A stretch of 64,000 nt of DNA from Zerene cesonia (GCF_012273895.1 NC_052115.1:6999183-7063182), one strand, 5' to 3'. Shown: positions 45,203-59,491, numbered from the stretch's first letter. Made by a program: numbers and translations. The notes: generated by a model not told the origin, from the sequence alone.

Positions 45203-46202
45203 NNNNNNNNNNNNNNNNNNNNNNNNNNNNNNNNNNNNNNNNNNNNNNNNNNNNNNNNNNNNNNNNNNNNNNNNNNNNNNNNNNNNNNNNNNNNNNNNNN
45301 NNNNNNNNNNNNNNNNNNNNNNNNNNNNNNNNNNNNNNNNNNNNNNNNNNNNNNNNNNNNNNNNNNNNNNNNNNNNNNNNNNNNNNNNNNNNNNNNNNNN
45401 NNNNNNNNNNNNNNNNNNNNNNNNNNNNNNNNNNNNNNNNNNNNNNNNNNNNNNNNNNNNNNNNNNNNNNNNNNNNNNNNNNNNNNNNNNNNNNNNNNNN
45501 NNNNNNNNNNNNNNNNNNNNNNNNNNNNNNNNNNNNNNNNNNNNNNNNNNNNNNNNNNNNNNNNNNNNNNNNNNNNNNNNNNNNNNNNNNNNNNNNNNNN
45601 NNNNNNNNNNNNNNNNNNNNNNNNNNNNNNNNNNNNNNNNNNNNNNNNNNNNNNNNNNNNNNNNNNNNNNNNNNNNNNNNNNNNNNNNNNNNNNNNNNNN
45701 NNNNNNNNNNNNNNNNNNNNNNNNNNNNNNNNNNNNNNNNNNNNNNNNNNNNNNNNNNNNNNNNNNNNNNNNNNNNNNNNNNNNNNNNNNNNNNNNNNNN
45801 NNNNNNNNNNNNNNNNNNNNNNNNNNNNNNNNNNNNNNNNNNNNNNNNNNNNNNNNNNNNNNNNNNNNNNNNNNNNNNNNNNNNNNNNNNNNNNNNNNNN
45901 NNNNNNNNNNNNNNNNNNNNNNNNNNNNNNNNNNNNNNNNNNNNNNNNNNNNNNNNNNNNNNNNNNNNNNNNNNNNNNNNNNNNNNNNNNNNNNNNNNNN
46001 NNNNNNNNNNNNNNNNNNNNNNNNNNNNNNNNNNNNNNNNNNNNNNNNNNNNNNNNNNNNNNNNNNNNNNNNNNNNNNNNNNNNNNNNNNNNNNNNNNNN
46101 NNNNNNNNNNNNNNNNNNNNNNNNNNNNNNNNNNNNNNNNNNNNNNNNNNNNNNNNNNNNNNNNNNNNNNNNNNNNNNNNNNNNNNNNNNNNNNNNNNNN
46201 NN
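45203..46202. other. Assembly gap (exactly 1000 N)
   Basis: A run of exactly 1000 N, so a placeholder of unknown true size. Both flanks carry the same ~750 bp sequence, so the gap may be artificial. Confidence 0.98.
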
Positions 46203-46985
46203 TTAATTGCATTTACAGACGGTTTAACTTCATTCGAGTTTCTTCAACATATTCCAATCTTGTTGACTCCAACAAAATACAGCGGGCCAAATATGTTCTT
46301 GATGTTGTGCTGTATATGTTCAGAGTTTTAGTGTCTTATACGGATGTCAATATGTAGGCAGAATGTCACTCAAAAAATCAAATAAAAAAAGTACAGTATT
46401 TGCGAATATTCATGAATTAACCTTAATCTTTTACGAATTTTAATAATCCAAAACAAAGTTTCATTTGTCCTTCCTTTTTTTTTAATAAACCAACCGATTA
46501 CTTTTTAAATATTCGAACAGACAGATAACAACAAAACAGACCGAAATAAGAAGAAAATTCATTTAAAAAAAAGCATAATCTAATATTGAATATTGACTCA
46601 ACAAATTTGCGTACTCTTTGAATTTATAACCTCTTACTTTTTAAAGTCTGAAAACGCTAACACATTACGCTCACGAATAAAACTGTCTAGATATTTGCTT
46701 TATTTCAAAACTGGAGCAAGAAGTAGAACGCAAGCGAAATGTCAGAGCCTCTCCAACGTAGTGCAGATACTAAGTTTTCCAGAGCCAAGCCAGTCCTTGG
46801 ATAGATACATAACCTATTGAAATTTTTCGTTATTTAATTAGTATGAAGAGAGCGGAATTTAATAACTTGACAAATCTCCTGGCAAAAGCATATGCTTCTT
46901 AGAATGTTACAATAACAAATCGCTGCTTAAGACTTTTTATTGTTACAAATAAAACAATTGAAAGTTTTATTAATAGTTATATTAA
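46203..46985 (+). repeat. Right copy of duplicated ~750 bp flank of the gap
   Basis: Begins at the first base after the N run with the sequence found at 44462, and stays alignable to about 46985. It is some 40 bp longer through small insertions, for example around 46340-46370 and 46685-46697. Confidence 0.9.
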
Positions 46986-47684
46986 TTAACGATGTTAATG
47001 CGTTTCTAATAGGATAAATTGTAGTTACATTATGTTGCCAGATGCATTCCATAGAACTAACTAGTAGAAAAAGAGAGAGAGTGTTAGAAAATAGTTAATT
47101 TGGTTTCATATTTGATTATTTGTAAAATTGGGTTATAATCCATATTTTCTCAACTTAAAAGGCGGTTAATAAAAACTGTGTTACCATGGCGGTCTATATT
47201 ACCAGATAATAATGGAAAAAAATAAAATCCTTAGAATTTAGTTTCAGTTCTAAATTATCAAATTATGAAGTCATTAATAAGAATAATATAACAGTTATTT
47301 ATTTTGTTCTACATAATATATATTATGTATTTTAAACCCAAGAAACAAGAATTATTGTTAGAGATACCTGTAATTTATATTCAATTCAGAAAGCCTTTAA
47401 TTTCACGAGTAGATTAAACTCGCAAAAACCACACGTGCACCACACTTCAATAATAATTCATGACTTAAAAACTATCAGTTCGATTTGATGCGTTTAACTG
47501 ACGGTTTCCAATTACCAGTTCGCCAGAGAGCCATCATTCATGTGTGCGTGAAGCGGTTTATGAATTTACATTCAAGTTCAAATCTATTTTTAAACCCATT
47601 TCTAGTAAATGCATAAGCAGCACGCAAAATCATGTACGATTTAGGTGCCCTCCACATATAACTACATCTTTTTTTATACAGGAG

Positions 47685-47972
47685 TTGGCAAAGGAACTGA
47701 TCGTCTGATGTTAAGCGACCAGCACTGTTCTATTTGCTTGTGCAAGTGGATTACCAACTTCAATAAGGAATTAGGATAGGATTGAGGGAAGGGATAAAGG
47801 AAAGGACTCAGGATAAGGAAAAGTTACGTGTATTTTTCCTTACACTTCCCCTTGCCACCTGCTACTTCACTAACTGAACGAAACTTAGTAACATGATACT
47901 ATTTCACGCCGATCTTCTTTGGGGGTGTAGTACTTCCCCGATGCGAGCCATCTCAGCTCTTGCCGAATCTTA
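47685..47972 (-). repeat. Diverged family C SINE-like copy
   Basis: Recognisable through ctgatgttaagcgaccagca, the tatttcacgccgatcttctt section and gtacttccccgatgcgagcc, all in minus orientation. More diverged than the copy at 63425-63752. Confidence 0.55.
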
Positions 47973-50374
47973 AAATCAATTATACCTCTATTTATATGAA
48001 CAAATTGCATGTCTTTTAAAAGATGTACATTTCTATGTATAAAATTTAACAATAGTATTCCTCATAGTATTAAAGAGTTTAGTAGTGATAAATTTGACCT
48101 ACATTGGAAATAGAGTTCAGATAGAGAATAGAGCTTACTATATCAATGACAATAATATGGAAGACGAAATCCATGGAATGTTCTTGCTTAAGAACCGCAG
48201 GAGTTCTTTGAGATCACTGTAATGATTCAAATTCAAATTTTATTTGAAGAATTGAAAATAGAAATGTTTCAAATTGAGAGTATGAAATCAGTTAGATCTT
48301 TCTTTTCAGGCCGTTAGGGGAGTACATTTTAGATTGTCTTATCCTTGCGTGAGTTGTAGTGTTTATGTAGTTATACAACTGTTTCTCATCTATATTATGT
48401 ACAAATACTTATTTTATTCGGTGTTACTATTTTTGTTCTTTATTTCATGATGATCGTATAAATAAATTATTCACATTGGATGAACAGAGGATCCGCTTTG
48501 AGACAGAATAAAAAAATGGTTTTAACCTTAATTGTCAAGGTATTTGACATAGTCAATAAAGGCACAGATTATTAATTCAAACGTTCCTATAATTATGATA
48601 GCACTAAGTCTTTGTTTGTAATTTCATAAAACTTTCCATCCACGTTACACGTGTATGTCATCTTGGTGATTCTTAACGTAATAAAAAAACATGAATACAA
48701 AGAGTCGGAGGTGACTAGTATTGTTGTTAATAAATGAGAAATACAACAAAATCTTATCAAACCAAATGAATGTATTTCCCATATATTCATTCAACTAAAA
48801 AGTTTTTCAATTTCACGTGCGAGAAATCGCTGCAATTGGCGGTTCGTCAGTGAGCTAGCAATTAATCTGACGCAATATGCAGCACGGTAACCCATGTCAC
48901 TTTTACAAATAGTTTTTTCTTCTTTACGAAGTTAGGGATATTGTATTTTAAATAATGAAACTATTAAATGTTTTGTTGATTTGTGTAATGTTAAAAAGAA
49001 ATCGCTACGGTTACATGAAAGATACTAGAAGGCAATTTATTTAGTCACCAGTGTGAATAAAAAAAAAAAATGTCAACAAAATTTCAGTATAATACATCGC
49101 GTTAATAAGTTTATGTTATGCAAAGTATATAAGAATGCATCGTAACATTCTTTTGCATAAAATAATACACAAAAGCGACTGTAAAAGATAAGACAATATA
49201 AAATAAAGATTAATTATAATGTGGACTAGATACTAGACAAAAGGCATGTTTGGGCCTTTTTGTGGGCCGCGTATGAGGCAGGCAAATATAGGCCGTGGCT
49301 AGCATGCCTAAGTCTAGCTAAAACATACATTCTCCAGTTTAGTATTGTAAAATTTCTTTTACATATAAACACATTTATGTATGTACAGTCATTGTTCTGT
49401 AGTTTTCTGTTAATTCGGGCTTAAATCTGGAACGGTTTAACCAATTTGAATGTGTTTTTAACTGGTAGATAAAACAGTTTATAGAGCAACTTAAAGGTTA
49501 TCAAATCTTTTACTGAATTCTGCAAGACCTAAAATTGACTGAAAAATATTTCTTTCGATTTTCTTTACATACTAAAATATTTAATTTCACAATGTGATCT
49601 ACGAATAAAGATTAATTTTAAATAGAATCTCATTTCGAAATCAATTCCGATATTTAAATCTTATGTTCATTCTTAAGAATTAATCTTATTATAACAAGAC
49701 AATTCCTCGTTACCTCCTTTTGTTATTTTTTTATTTTAATACGAGAAAGAAGTTTTAATTGGCTTAAACTGTGCGCTGTAAATTACTTGAGTCGTCAAGA
49801 AAATGTTAACTTCATTAATATTTAATTTTTAGTTTTATAGCTTTAAAGAATAGAAAGAACAATCACGAGTATATCGCCGGGTCAGTTAATAAATCATAAT
49901 TCTTACTTCTTTCGTTATTTTTACAGGCGCTGTGACGTAAGCACAACGTAACTGAAGAATAATCTCTCATTTCACAGTCGGTGTTCGCTGGAATATATTT
50001 CTGCTGGCAAATTGTTTCCCCTGCTTTGTTCCACATTTATGGCACAATTAAAGCGTATATTGCTGGCTGCGAAAGATATGCCAATTTAGTTATGTTCGTT
50101 TTAAGGTATGGGGGTAAAGATGTTTGTTGGACTTTCTTATAAGAAATTACGGTTTGAAGTTGTGCGTATTGGTAATAATTTAACATAATTTATTTTTTAA
50201 CAATTTTTTTTTTGGTAGCAAGTCGTAGGGCAGTCAACATTAATACAAAAACATGGTTACCCATCCAATTCATAACCGTGCTAACCATTGCTTAACCTAT
50301 TGTTTGTCGTTATAGCAGTAAGAGAAATACATAATCACTGAAAATGCTATCTGTCTAACTTTTACGGCTTATTA

Positions 50375-50470
50375 GGTACCTGACTGACCGACAGACAGAC
50401 AGACGAACAGCTAAGTCTTAGTTGAGGATTTTGTTTTACCCTTTGGATACGTCAAACCTTAGGTAAGTCT
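50375..50470 (+). repeat. Family F retroposon tail
   Basis: ctgaccgacagacagacaga (ACAG repeats at 50389-50405), then ttgttttaccctttggatac. Confidence 0.5.
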
Positions 50471-51041
50471 GCATTTCACATAATTTACAGATCTTAATGA
50501 AAACAAGAAAGCCATACAAAATACAAGGATTGCTGGCGTATCTAATATGTAGCAATAATATTAAAGCTACTGGAACATAACTAGCAAATGTTTTATCTCC
50601 GAAAATCTCAAAATTACCTCAGACTCATCGATTTTTTTGCTTTAAAACTCGTAAGTAAATCGTTCAAATATAAGCTTTATAAACCTCCCCTTCAGTGTTT
50701 CTTAACAAATATGCTTCAATTCAAACTTAAAATACAAAAAATTTCTGGCAACAAAACTTAACGATAAATATTGAAATTTTATAACAGACGAACGCAAATA
50801 CAGATAAACTCACGATAATTGAATAGACTCAATGGTGCTTAATTATAAGAATTTCTCTGTTACATTTCATAATTAAAATCACCTTGAATATAAGTGTTAT
50901 TAATTTTCTTCACACTATATTTTTTGGAAGATCTTATTATAGTCTAATTATTTTAATAGTTTCTGTAAACCTGCGACCAGTAGTTTGGGCTGTGCATTGA
51001 TAGATTAGTCAGTCATTCACGTTTGCGTTTTATAGATTAAA

Positions 51042-51240
51042 ACTAGCTTTCCGATCGCGGCTTTAGCCGCGTTGTTGCAGGAAAGATAGTCCCTCGGTTT
51101 TCTTCGCATGATTCCGTTCCCGTGGGATTTCCGAGATAAAAGTTTTTCTATGTCCGTCTCCTGATTCTAAGCTACCTCTGCGCAAATTATCAACGAAATC
51201 GGTATTTCCATTCTTGAGTTATAAATAGTGTAATTAACAT
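51042..51240 (+). repeat. Retroposon fragment
   Basis: ctagctttccgatcgcggct, ttcccgtgggatttccgaga and ttctatgtccgtctcctgat are blocks of the ctagctttcgc-type family; the tail is lost. Confidence 0.5.
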
Positions 51241-51314
51241 CATTTTCTTTTATATATATAAATTTATAGTAAAGTAAAGAAAATATCCCTACAATTCTTT
51301 GTAATTGTTACTCT

Positions 51315-51475
51315 TGGTGTGGGAGACCCATTGTCACAAATTGGGGCAGTTCCCACCGGAGTGGTCCCACACCCCCATAGAAGACCAGCGTGAAATAGTA
51401 CCGTGCTACTGTGTTTCGTACGGTGAGTGGGGGAGGTGGAGGCTCGTTTCCTTTTCCTCGCCCTTCTCAGTCAGT
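51315..51475 (+). repeat. 5' part of a family C SINE-like copy
   Basis: Begins ggtgtgggagacccattgtc and reaches the tttcgtacggtgagtggggg section and the start of the middle region, then stops. Confidence 0.6.
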
Positions 51476-51594
51476 TTAAAAGTTTACCTAATAAAGTTGT
51501 AGATTTTATAACCAAACATTTATTTAAAAAATAATTTAGAATTTATGATTTTTATACACTTCATCTCTTACTTAGATATTTTTTACACGCTTTT

Positions 51595-51780
51595 TATTAG
51601 CTTCACCTGTATGTTTGTATGTTTGTTTGTATGTTTGTTTGTTTGTTTGTTTGTTTGTAACCGACTTCTTTGGGCGCGATTTTGACCCACTTTAAACGGC
51701 CAGATTTCGTTCAAACTTTGTAAATTTATTGAGGACCGATGACAATACACTAATTTGATAAAATTATTCTATTTTTCAAT
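51595..51780 (+). repeat. Family E repeat with GTTT microsatellite
   Basis: cttcacctgtatgtttgtat, a (GTTT)n run at about 51616-51658, taaccgacttctttgggcgc, and ggaccgatgacaatacacta. Related to 55925-56105 and to the split copy at 25965-26275. Confidence 0.55.
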
Positions 51781-53067
51781 TTGCAAAATATGTTTTCTAT
51801 TTTTTAGTTCGGTTTTCTATAAAAGCGTGTTTTTTAGTTTTTTTAAACTATTATTATTTCGAATAATTTTTATCCGATTCCTCAAACATTAATTTTATAT
51901 TAATTTTAATGTTATTTGAACAGTATAATGATCAAGTGTAGTGTTTAAGATGATCCAACTTCCTTTGTCGAAGATCTGTATAATTTTGTATCATATACAA
52001 GTACATAATTATATACTAAAATATGTGTATGCTACCATATATAAATTAATCTTCAAGTAGCCACCATTTTTCTGTTTGCTGTAAGAAAACTTGGAACAAT
52101 ATTATGTATAGTAAAAAGTTTCCATGAAACAGCCCTAAAAAAATTAACGTAAATTGCATATGTAATACTATTACTTCTTTTTTATATTCAAACATTCTTA
52201 AATGGTTCTTCAAATTTAGATTAGGTTTTCTATTATCAGTAAGGAATTAAAATACCTATCCATAAATCATACTTCAATATATGGAATACTCGTAGTACGA
52301 GGTACTTATATTTGGAAACAGACAATTAAGATGCAAGCTGCTTATAAGCAGTTTACAAGAATCTAACTTATATAATATTATTATAAAACTTAATTACCAA
52401 GAGCTCGCCCGCATACTAAGGTTGTCTAATTTCTAAAATATTTCGCTATATTTTCATGCTACTAATATAATCTAAGTCATTGTACTGAGTTAATGGCTAA
52501 ACTTTAAGATACAATGAAACTAGGATAAAATGTTTGCCTAGAGTATTTAATTTCAAGCTAAAAGCGTAAATGAGTGTTGATAACACGGCATGGTGTTTGT
52601 TCATGAAGAGTAGATGGAGCTGTTTATTCGGAGATCTCTGTTTAGTGTGTGAATGAAGACATAGTACATTACGTTCACTTTGAATATTATGAGTTATACT
52701 GTCATATTCTTTGTTTTACCCAATCATAATTTAATGACGTTTACATATTATTTCTCTTATGTAGAAACTGCTTTGCCGGTGATGACTATCTTATACGTAA
52801 TATAAATCAACAGTTCTGTTAAAAGATGTGTAAATAAATAAATATTTGAGTTTGTTTTTAAATTTAGCCTAGATTTTAGTCGTTCTTTCGTCTTGATTGC
52901 TGTTGTAAAATTATTGAACAAAAATAGGCACACATACATTTTAGAGTTGTAATAAGATTATTTGTGATCGTTATATCTCCCCTTATTTATGCGAATGTTG
53001 AAAAATATAGCTTTTTAGACGATTTGCCAGTTTGGAAATATGAAAAATATTTCAAGAATAGAAAAAC

Positions 53068-53127
53068 TCGTCATGAGGCGTGATTCATATCCGCGTATTT
53101 TGCTGTACCGTAGCGACGCCATCTTGC
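53068..53127 (-). repeat. Decayed tRNA-like retroposon head
   Basis: Plus-strand ctcgtcatgaggcgtgattc, then cgcgtattttgctgtaccgt, is recognisably the same element as at 5910-5976, with the B box broken by substitutions. Confidence 0.4.
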
Positions 53128-53254
53128 TCAATAAAATTTTGCATTAAATGTATGACGAAAATACAGATAATACAGTCGAATGGATAAATCATAAACGGCT
53201 ACTGCAATTTCTCACTGTGAGTTTATAATTCCATGAATGCTTTTTTTTATGTTA

Positions 53255-53450
53255 CAGTCGGCAATGGAGCTGGTGGGACGCCTGATGGTAAGCGCTATCA
53301 CCGCCCATGAACATTTGGATAGGCATTGCAGACCTTACGCCTCTACAAATGGATTGCCGACTTTTTGGGAAGGGATTAAGAAAGGATTGGCGATAGGAAT
53401 AAAGGAAAGGACTGGGAAGGGTAAGGAAAACGATATGGGCCTCCTATATA
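53255..53450 (-). repeat. Partial family C SINE-like copy
   Basis: The plus strand reads gacgcctgatggtaagcgct, caccgcccatgaacatttgg and then the aaaggactgggaagggtaag section; the 5' third is absent. Confidence 0.6.
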
Positions 53451-55157
53451 CAAAGTAATATACTTTTATTGTTGAAAGAGACTCGAAAAGCCTTCTTTTT
53501 TCGTTAAATGCGAAACATCGTGTCTATTCGAGAGTGGAATGTAACAATTTGTAATAAACGGTTCGACAACTGAAGGTCGAGTGACAGAAGAAAAAGAAAA
53601 ATGCGCAGCTAAAGGCTGAAGGTACCTACTGCAATCTGATCTTCACGATCGACCGTTGACATCACAGTTCAAATTAAATGCTTATATTGCTTATTTACTT
53701 CATCATTGTGTTGAAATGAGGAGACTAAGAAAGTATAGGGACGTGTTTTTATGCATCATCGCAATATGCCTGCGATAATTTCGACAAGGAAAAATGGAGA
53801 GCGTTTTTAATTAATTTTGTAAGAGACTTTTTAGTCCAGGAAAGCAACTACCAATTTCTTAGCATGTTATATTATTGACTCTTCATATGTGCAGTCAGTG
53901 TTAAACGTTTAGAAATGGTATAATTATATTATAAGGGTCTTTTAATATTAAGAAATATTTACATTCTGTAAATATTTTCATATTTATTTAAATCAAAACT
54001 GAATACATAAAGCCTACATTTTAAAGTATTCAAGCTTTTAGACTATATAAGTATAAGAATTATTAGTAGGTATGAAATTTTAATGGCAAATTTCGTTATC
54101 AAATAAGATTTCCATAAGAAAGTAAAAAGTGGGTTATTCTAATATGCATCTATAACGTGTTACACTTGACCTGACCCGTGTCGAGAGCTATAAAAATAGG
54201 CCTGTGGAAGGCCTGTCTCGCAAGATATCTCGCGTGCGTAAGAACTGTTTGTAAAAGGTATGTTTTTCTACAAAAGTTCTGCAAATGTTCATTCTTATGT
54301 ATCAGGAAAGCTGGATAACTCTCGCATTGCTTTAACAGATACGTTTTTTATGGCAGAGCATGCAGAAAAGAAGGTGGGACACCTGATGTTAAGTGGCAAT
54401 AAACTTGTAATAATGGTATTACGGGTGCTTTTTGGCCTTGAATTAACATATGCTCTCTTTTCTTGAAGGCCCCAATTTCATATTTAATCGGGAATACCGC
54501 AGGTCATAACTCAATTTGGAACGCCAAAACTTCATCAAGAAAAAGCAGATTATATTTGTAATGGTCGAGTTTATTTTGTTTTGGAAACAGACAGGAGTTT
54601 TGTATTTTATGTAAACTAAATGACGTTTGTATATTGTAATGTTACATTGCGATTATAAATAACGCAATTTATATTTATTTTTAACGTAGAAACATCTTGG
54701 AGGAAAGAAATTAAAATAATATTACCAGCTCTAAAAATAATCATAAAGATAACCATGCGGGTTATATAATTTATCTATTAGTTACGTTGGAGTATCAGTG
54801 AGGGTTTAGGGTTTAGTTAAGCATTTCTATGGGCTTCCGGAATCCCTAGATCCAATGGATTTGTTCGACAGACAGCCAGAAATCTCCAGGCAGGGCTTTT
54901 TGTGGATATTTTGACCTTCATTAAGCAGGCTTTTTGCGCCTGTCAATTGCAAATCTTTCCTGAAATGATTGCTTTGTGTGTTTAGTTAGAATAAAACCAT
55001 TTTTTTTTGCAGGGTAAATAGATTTTATATAATAGACATGTTATATTACATTATAGACATTAAATATATTATTAATATTCACGTATGATGATAAAAGTAT
55101 GTATATCTCTTACTTTATTAGTTACAAAAAAATAAAAAAGTCATTAACTTTATATAA

Positions 55158-55328
55158 CACTAGCTGTTCGCCCCGGCTTCGCCCGTGGTACATATATAGT
55201 CTATGTTACTCGTAGATAACGTAGCTTTCGAATGGTGAAAGATTTTCTAAAATCGGTCCAGTAGTTTTTGAGCCTATTCATGACAACCAAACAAACAAAG
55301 TTTTCCTCTTTATAATATTAGTGTAGAT
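55158..55328 (+). repeat. Retroposon fragment (family B)
   Basis: Starts cactagctgttcgccccggc, continues ttcgcccgtggtacatatat and ends tctttataatattagtgtag. A second copy follows after 140 bp in the same orientation. Confidence 0.62.
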
Positions 55329-55467
55329 TGTCTTTAAAATTGAACTTTTTTTCATTAAACTGCACCATCGACAAACAAACATAAAAATATACAAATACAA
55401 AAAAAAAATAAGACAGTTGTGTTTACAAATGTACAGTTTCGTAGACTGTGGTATATAGTTATATAGT

Positions 55468-55622
55468 ACTAGCGGTCCGGCTTCGCTCGTGGTACGTATA
55501 TAGCCTTCCTCAATAAATGGGCTATCTGACACTGAAAAAATTTTTCAAAGCAGTAGTTCCTGAGATTTGCACGTTCAAACCAACAAACAAACTCTTCAGC
55601 TTTATAGTATTAGTATAGATTA
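55468..55622 (+). repeat. Retroposon fragment (family B)
   Basis: tactagcggtccggcttcgc, aatgggctatctgacactga, ending agctttatagtattagtata. Same family as 55158-55328 and 6915-7110. Confidence 0.6.
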
Positions 55623-55924
55623 TATTATCTGTGGCTATAGTTCTATTTTTTGAAGTCAATTAAACTGTCATTTAAAATAAACAATAGTAATTGTAGTAGT
55701 AGAAATATTTATTTCGACATTTTCTATTGTACCTACTAGTTAAGTGTATTGGAGTTTACCCTTACCTGTACTTTAAATACCTGAGTTAAAAATTCCATAG
55801 GCCGAAGTCATAAAACTAAGTCCCTTTTTTATCGTTGATAGCATACAAAAGATGTGGGTTCCTGTCGTCCACATTCAGTCGCAATGCTACCTAGTCTATG
55901 CTACCTACTTATGCTTTTCTAGTG

Positions 55925-56105
55925 GCTTATGTTTCACTTGTATGTTTGTATGTAACCGACACTATTAGAGTCGTCTTTGATCCAGTTTAAATGGATAAAT
56001 TTTATTTCAATTTGTACGCCTATTAAGGATTGGTGACAACACAGTAATTCGAGTCGTTTTTGTTTATATTGTATTGTTTAAGATCGCCAGGATTAAATAA
56101 TTAGT
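55925..56105 (+). repeat. Family E repeat
   Basis: tttcacttgtatgtttgtat, gtaaccgacactattagagt, ttggtgacaacacagtaatt and aagatcgccaggattaaata. Confidence 0.52.
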
Positions 56106-57078
56106 AACATAAGTATAGGATTTAAACGCATCAATATTTTATAATAAAATCAACCTCAGAAAATCCTATATCACAGCTTACGCTTGGATAATCCGACTTG
56201 TTCAATTATACTTTTATTGTTACATTAATACTTGAATGATATCGTTATCAGATTTTTCTCCAATGATAAAAATTTTTTGCATTCATGACGTCAATAAAAA
56301 ATAAAAATCTGCCAAAGTCACAGGCGTATTTTTCAATGCAATTTCAAAAAAATCGCTAGCATTTTCAACAACGCCGTTTTTTACGGCAGTAAACACGTGA
56401 GAATACCGTAAAAACTTTTTTATACTTTAACTTTTTACCAATATTAAATGGTTATGATATAAGCTTACGATAAACTGGAAGAGTTGTTCTCTAGAAAGTA
56501 TGTACGTGTCGTGTTACACCCACAGGGCTGTCAAAAATTAGGTACCACATTTAATTCATTCGATAAAAATATTATTTAAGGACTCTGATTGTCAAGTGTG
56601 TGTATGACGTAAGGTGAAAGTAAATTATTTTAGGATTCCATTAGTATGATTCTAGAAAAAGTTTCAATGATTAACTTATTTGTATACAAAGTTGATCTAA
56701 ATTTTTACAATCGAACATGGATATATTGGCTATATAGTTGATTTTAACCGACGTTCCTAAAAACTAGCTTCTCAATTCGACTGCATTATTGTTATGTTGT
56801 ATTACTATATAACTCCATGGGTTTTTAAAGAATTGACGTGATTTTTTGTGTTTGATAAGAAATTGTTGATATTTGTCCTTTAAATCTTGAATCATACTAA
56901 CCTCCCTCTCCAGAACGACCTTTTTTATAATAAAGTGTTATATTAAATAAAAAAAAGGCGTCATTCTTTGAATAGTTGTATTATGACTTATAACTGGTCA
57001 ATTATAACCTAGCAAAATTGTATAATAGTTTTCTTTTTATTCTTGCTGTTTTTGTATAAGTTTGCGCAATAAAGCATT

Positions 57079-57105
57079 ATAAATAAATAAATAAATAAAT
57101 AAATA
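57079..57105. repeat. (AAAT)n microsatellite at a LINE tail
   Basis: About six ATAA/AAAT units follow gtttgcgcaataaagcatta, a typical 3' end of a Lepidopteran LINE, so this is probably a retroposon tail rather than an independent repeat. Confidence 0.6.
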
Positions 57106-58554
57106 GTTTTATGTAAATAGTAAACGATACGTTATAAATTCTATACAAAATGAGTAGGTTGTCTTAAGATATTGTATATTTACGGACAAAACCGCCATTT
57201 TAATTAGAAAAGACTCAGAGCATTGTTCCATAGCTTTTATTATGCTATTGTTACTTTCTTTCTCGATATATTAACAATTCAACGCTTTCAATTCACTACA
57301 TTTATCCATTTTCACAATTTAGTTGAATACGTAAATGACTATCGACGCAACTATTAAACTTGCATACTGGTTAATATCACGAAAAAAAATATCTTCAAAC
57401 TGCATAAATATTCGCGAGAAAAAAAAGAGAAGGTCACCTTAAATTCCGACTATACTACAAAAGCATTTAGCGAGGTTCGTAGCCATTTAAATTCAACCTC
57501 AACTTCTAAAAATATATACCTAGAACACGCTGTGACAACATGGTGACCTATTTCACAAAACTTTTGGCTCGGAGCATCTCATTTCAATTGTAGGCTATTG
57601 TATTTACCTCAAATGTTCTTTAGTGTCTACGGCATATAATACATTTTCCTACTTTCCGATTCCAAGTACACTCGTAGGCCATGTATTGCGAACCCTCACA
57701 TTTCTAATTCAATTTCTGCAGCGAGAATATTGTCATCTCCTTCGGTCTCTAACAATGTTATAGATACAGAATCTATTTATGCTGATTCGGATTGCTTTCA
57801 TTGTTTCATGTAACGTTCTCTGGAGTACTTACGGCTTTTTCAAATATATTTCGCTTGAGAACCTTCTAGAATTTCATTTATAAACGCTCCCGATGTTTTT
57901 GTTTAGAGACTGTTGTATTTTTCCAGATTACAATTCCAATGCTTTGTCGCATGGCCGCTTTACAATTTTAGAGATTGCAATTGCAAGATAATTATATAAA
58001 AATTTAATTTAATCTTTTTTGATTTGTCCTCAATTAAAGAAATTAAGGCAATAGAAATCTCCGTTCTATAAGCCATCAGTTGAATAAATATCAACTGATT
58101 GTAAAATTTATAAATTTTATCGGTTCACGCGTTTCAAATTATATTATAATTACTATACAAATAGCTAGTGGGTAGCTTTACATAGTATTATATTATCTAT
58201 GGCCTTACGCAGTCCATAAATTTATGCAAGTTGACAGCCCTAGCAGTCGTAACATACGTCTGTTTACACAAACCTGTCGACGTTTGCTTTATAATTGTTG
58301 AGCGAGCAGGGGTGAGGTGTGATTTCATACATTCTTAATTTAACAAGAATGTAAGCACATTTCCCGACGTATTATGACAGGGACGCTGTTTTCGTCTGGC
58401 TTCTGTTTACGTGCTCAAATTATCAATTCATTTGGCTTACTAAGCTTCTAATTTTTCTTTACGCTTATGTATGCTTTCTCTCATCAATAAATTTTTTGTT
58501 AGCAACAGAAATACGTCTCTCTAGAAATAGACAGTTGTCTAACTATCAATTTTC

Positions 58555-58670
58555 ATTAAAATCAGCCTAGTGACAAACAGACGGACAGACAGTCATACAG
58601 ATGGTCAGCGATGTGTCGATAATAGCGTCCCGTTACCCTTTGATTAAGGTACTCTAAAAATTTAATTAAA
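58555..58670 (+). repeat. Family F retroposon tail
   Basis: cagcctagtgacaaacagac, ggacagacagtcatacagat, aatagcgtcccgttaccctt and aaggtactctaaaaa. Confidence 0.52.
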
Positions 58671-59491
58671 CAAACAGTGCCAATAGACAAATAGTGTCAA
58701 CTTATCACAAACTAGGCAAGAAATAAAATAATTACCGCATACACAGAACGTTTAACTTGACAGTCGCAATATAAACAACATATATTTTTATTGAAACAGT
58801 TGTCTGTTTGAGAAATTGCCGCGGGGACTGCAAACTTTCTCGTGTGTCATGCGTTGTAAAGCTTTTGATTAATTGCCGCTCATTCTGTCAACTCGTTTAC
58901 ATTTTCTAGAAATATCGTAATCATTTAAAGTGTATTATTTTATGGGGGTAACTATATCATTCTAATCCTTCTCAAACGCACATTTACATAAACAATGTTT
59001 GTTTTATATTGGAAGATTTTTATTTATTATCAAAGCGACCGCATCTAGTCTACTATCCTACAATCTATGCATTTTATGGTATACTGTCCAGACGTAGGAC
59101 TTTGACATGTAATTTTTATTTATGTCAATCATAAAACTATAATTTTATACACATTACGTACCGCAGAAAAAGTTTTGACGCTGTCTAATTTCGATAAACA
59201 TATAACATCCCTTGTAAACCAGCACTTTTTACTAGTTAAAATTATACATATAACATTGTAACCTTTACTTTATCAATTACATAAATTTATAATTTATATA
59301 TATCATGATAAAATCTAAAAAAACAGAAACATGTCTTATTTCATAAAATAAATTAGATAAAAAATGCATTTCTATGCATCTTCAATAGCAGACTATATTA
59401 TATTTCATTAAAACATTCACAAAACCACAACCATTCGACATACATTAAGAAACATGTAGGTACTGTATACAGCTACACAGAAGCAGAACAA

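Noticed and set aside
45145..46357. Two long open frames (355 and 399 codons) across the N run.
   Set aside because: They consist almost wholly of unknown residues; the gap merely lacks stop codons.
51600..51660. Possible CRISPR-like or satellite array.
   Set aside because: It is a short (GTTT)n microsatellite inside a dispersed repeat, without spacers.
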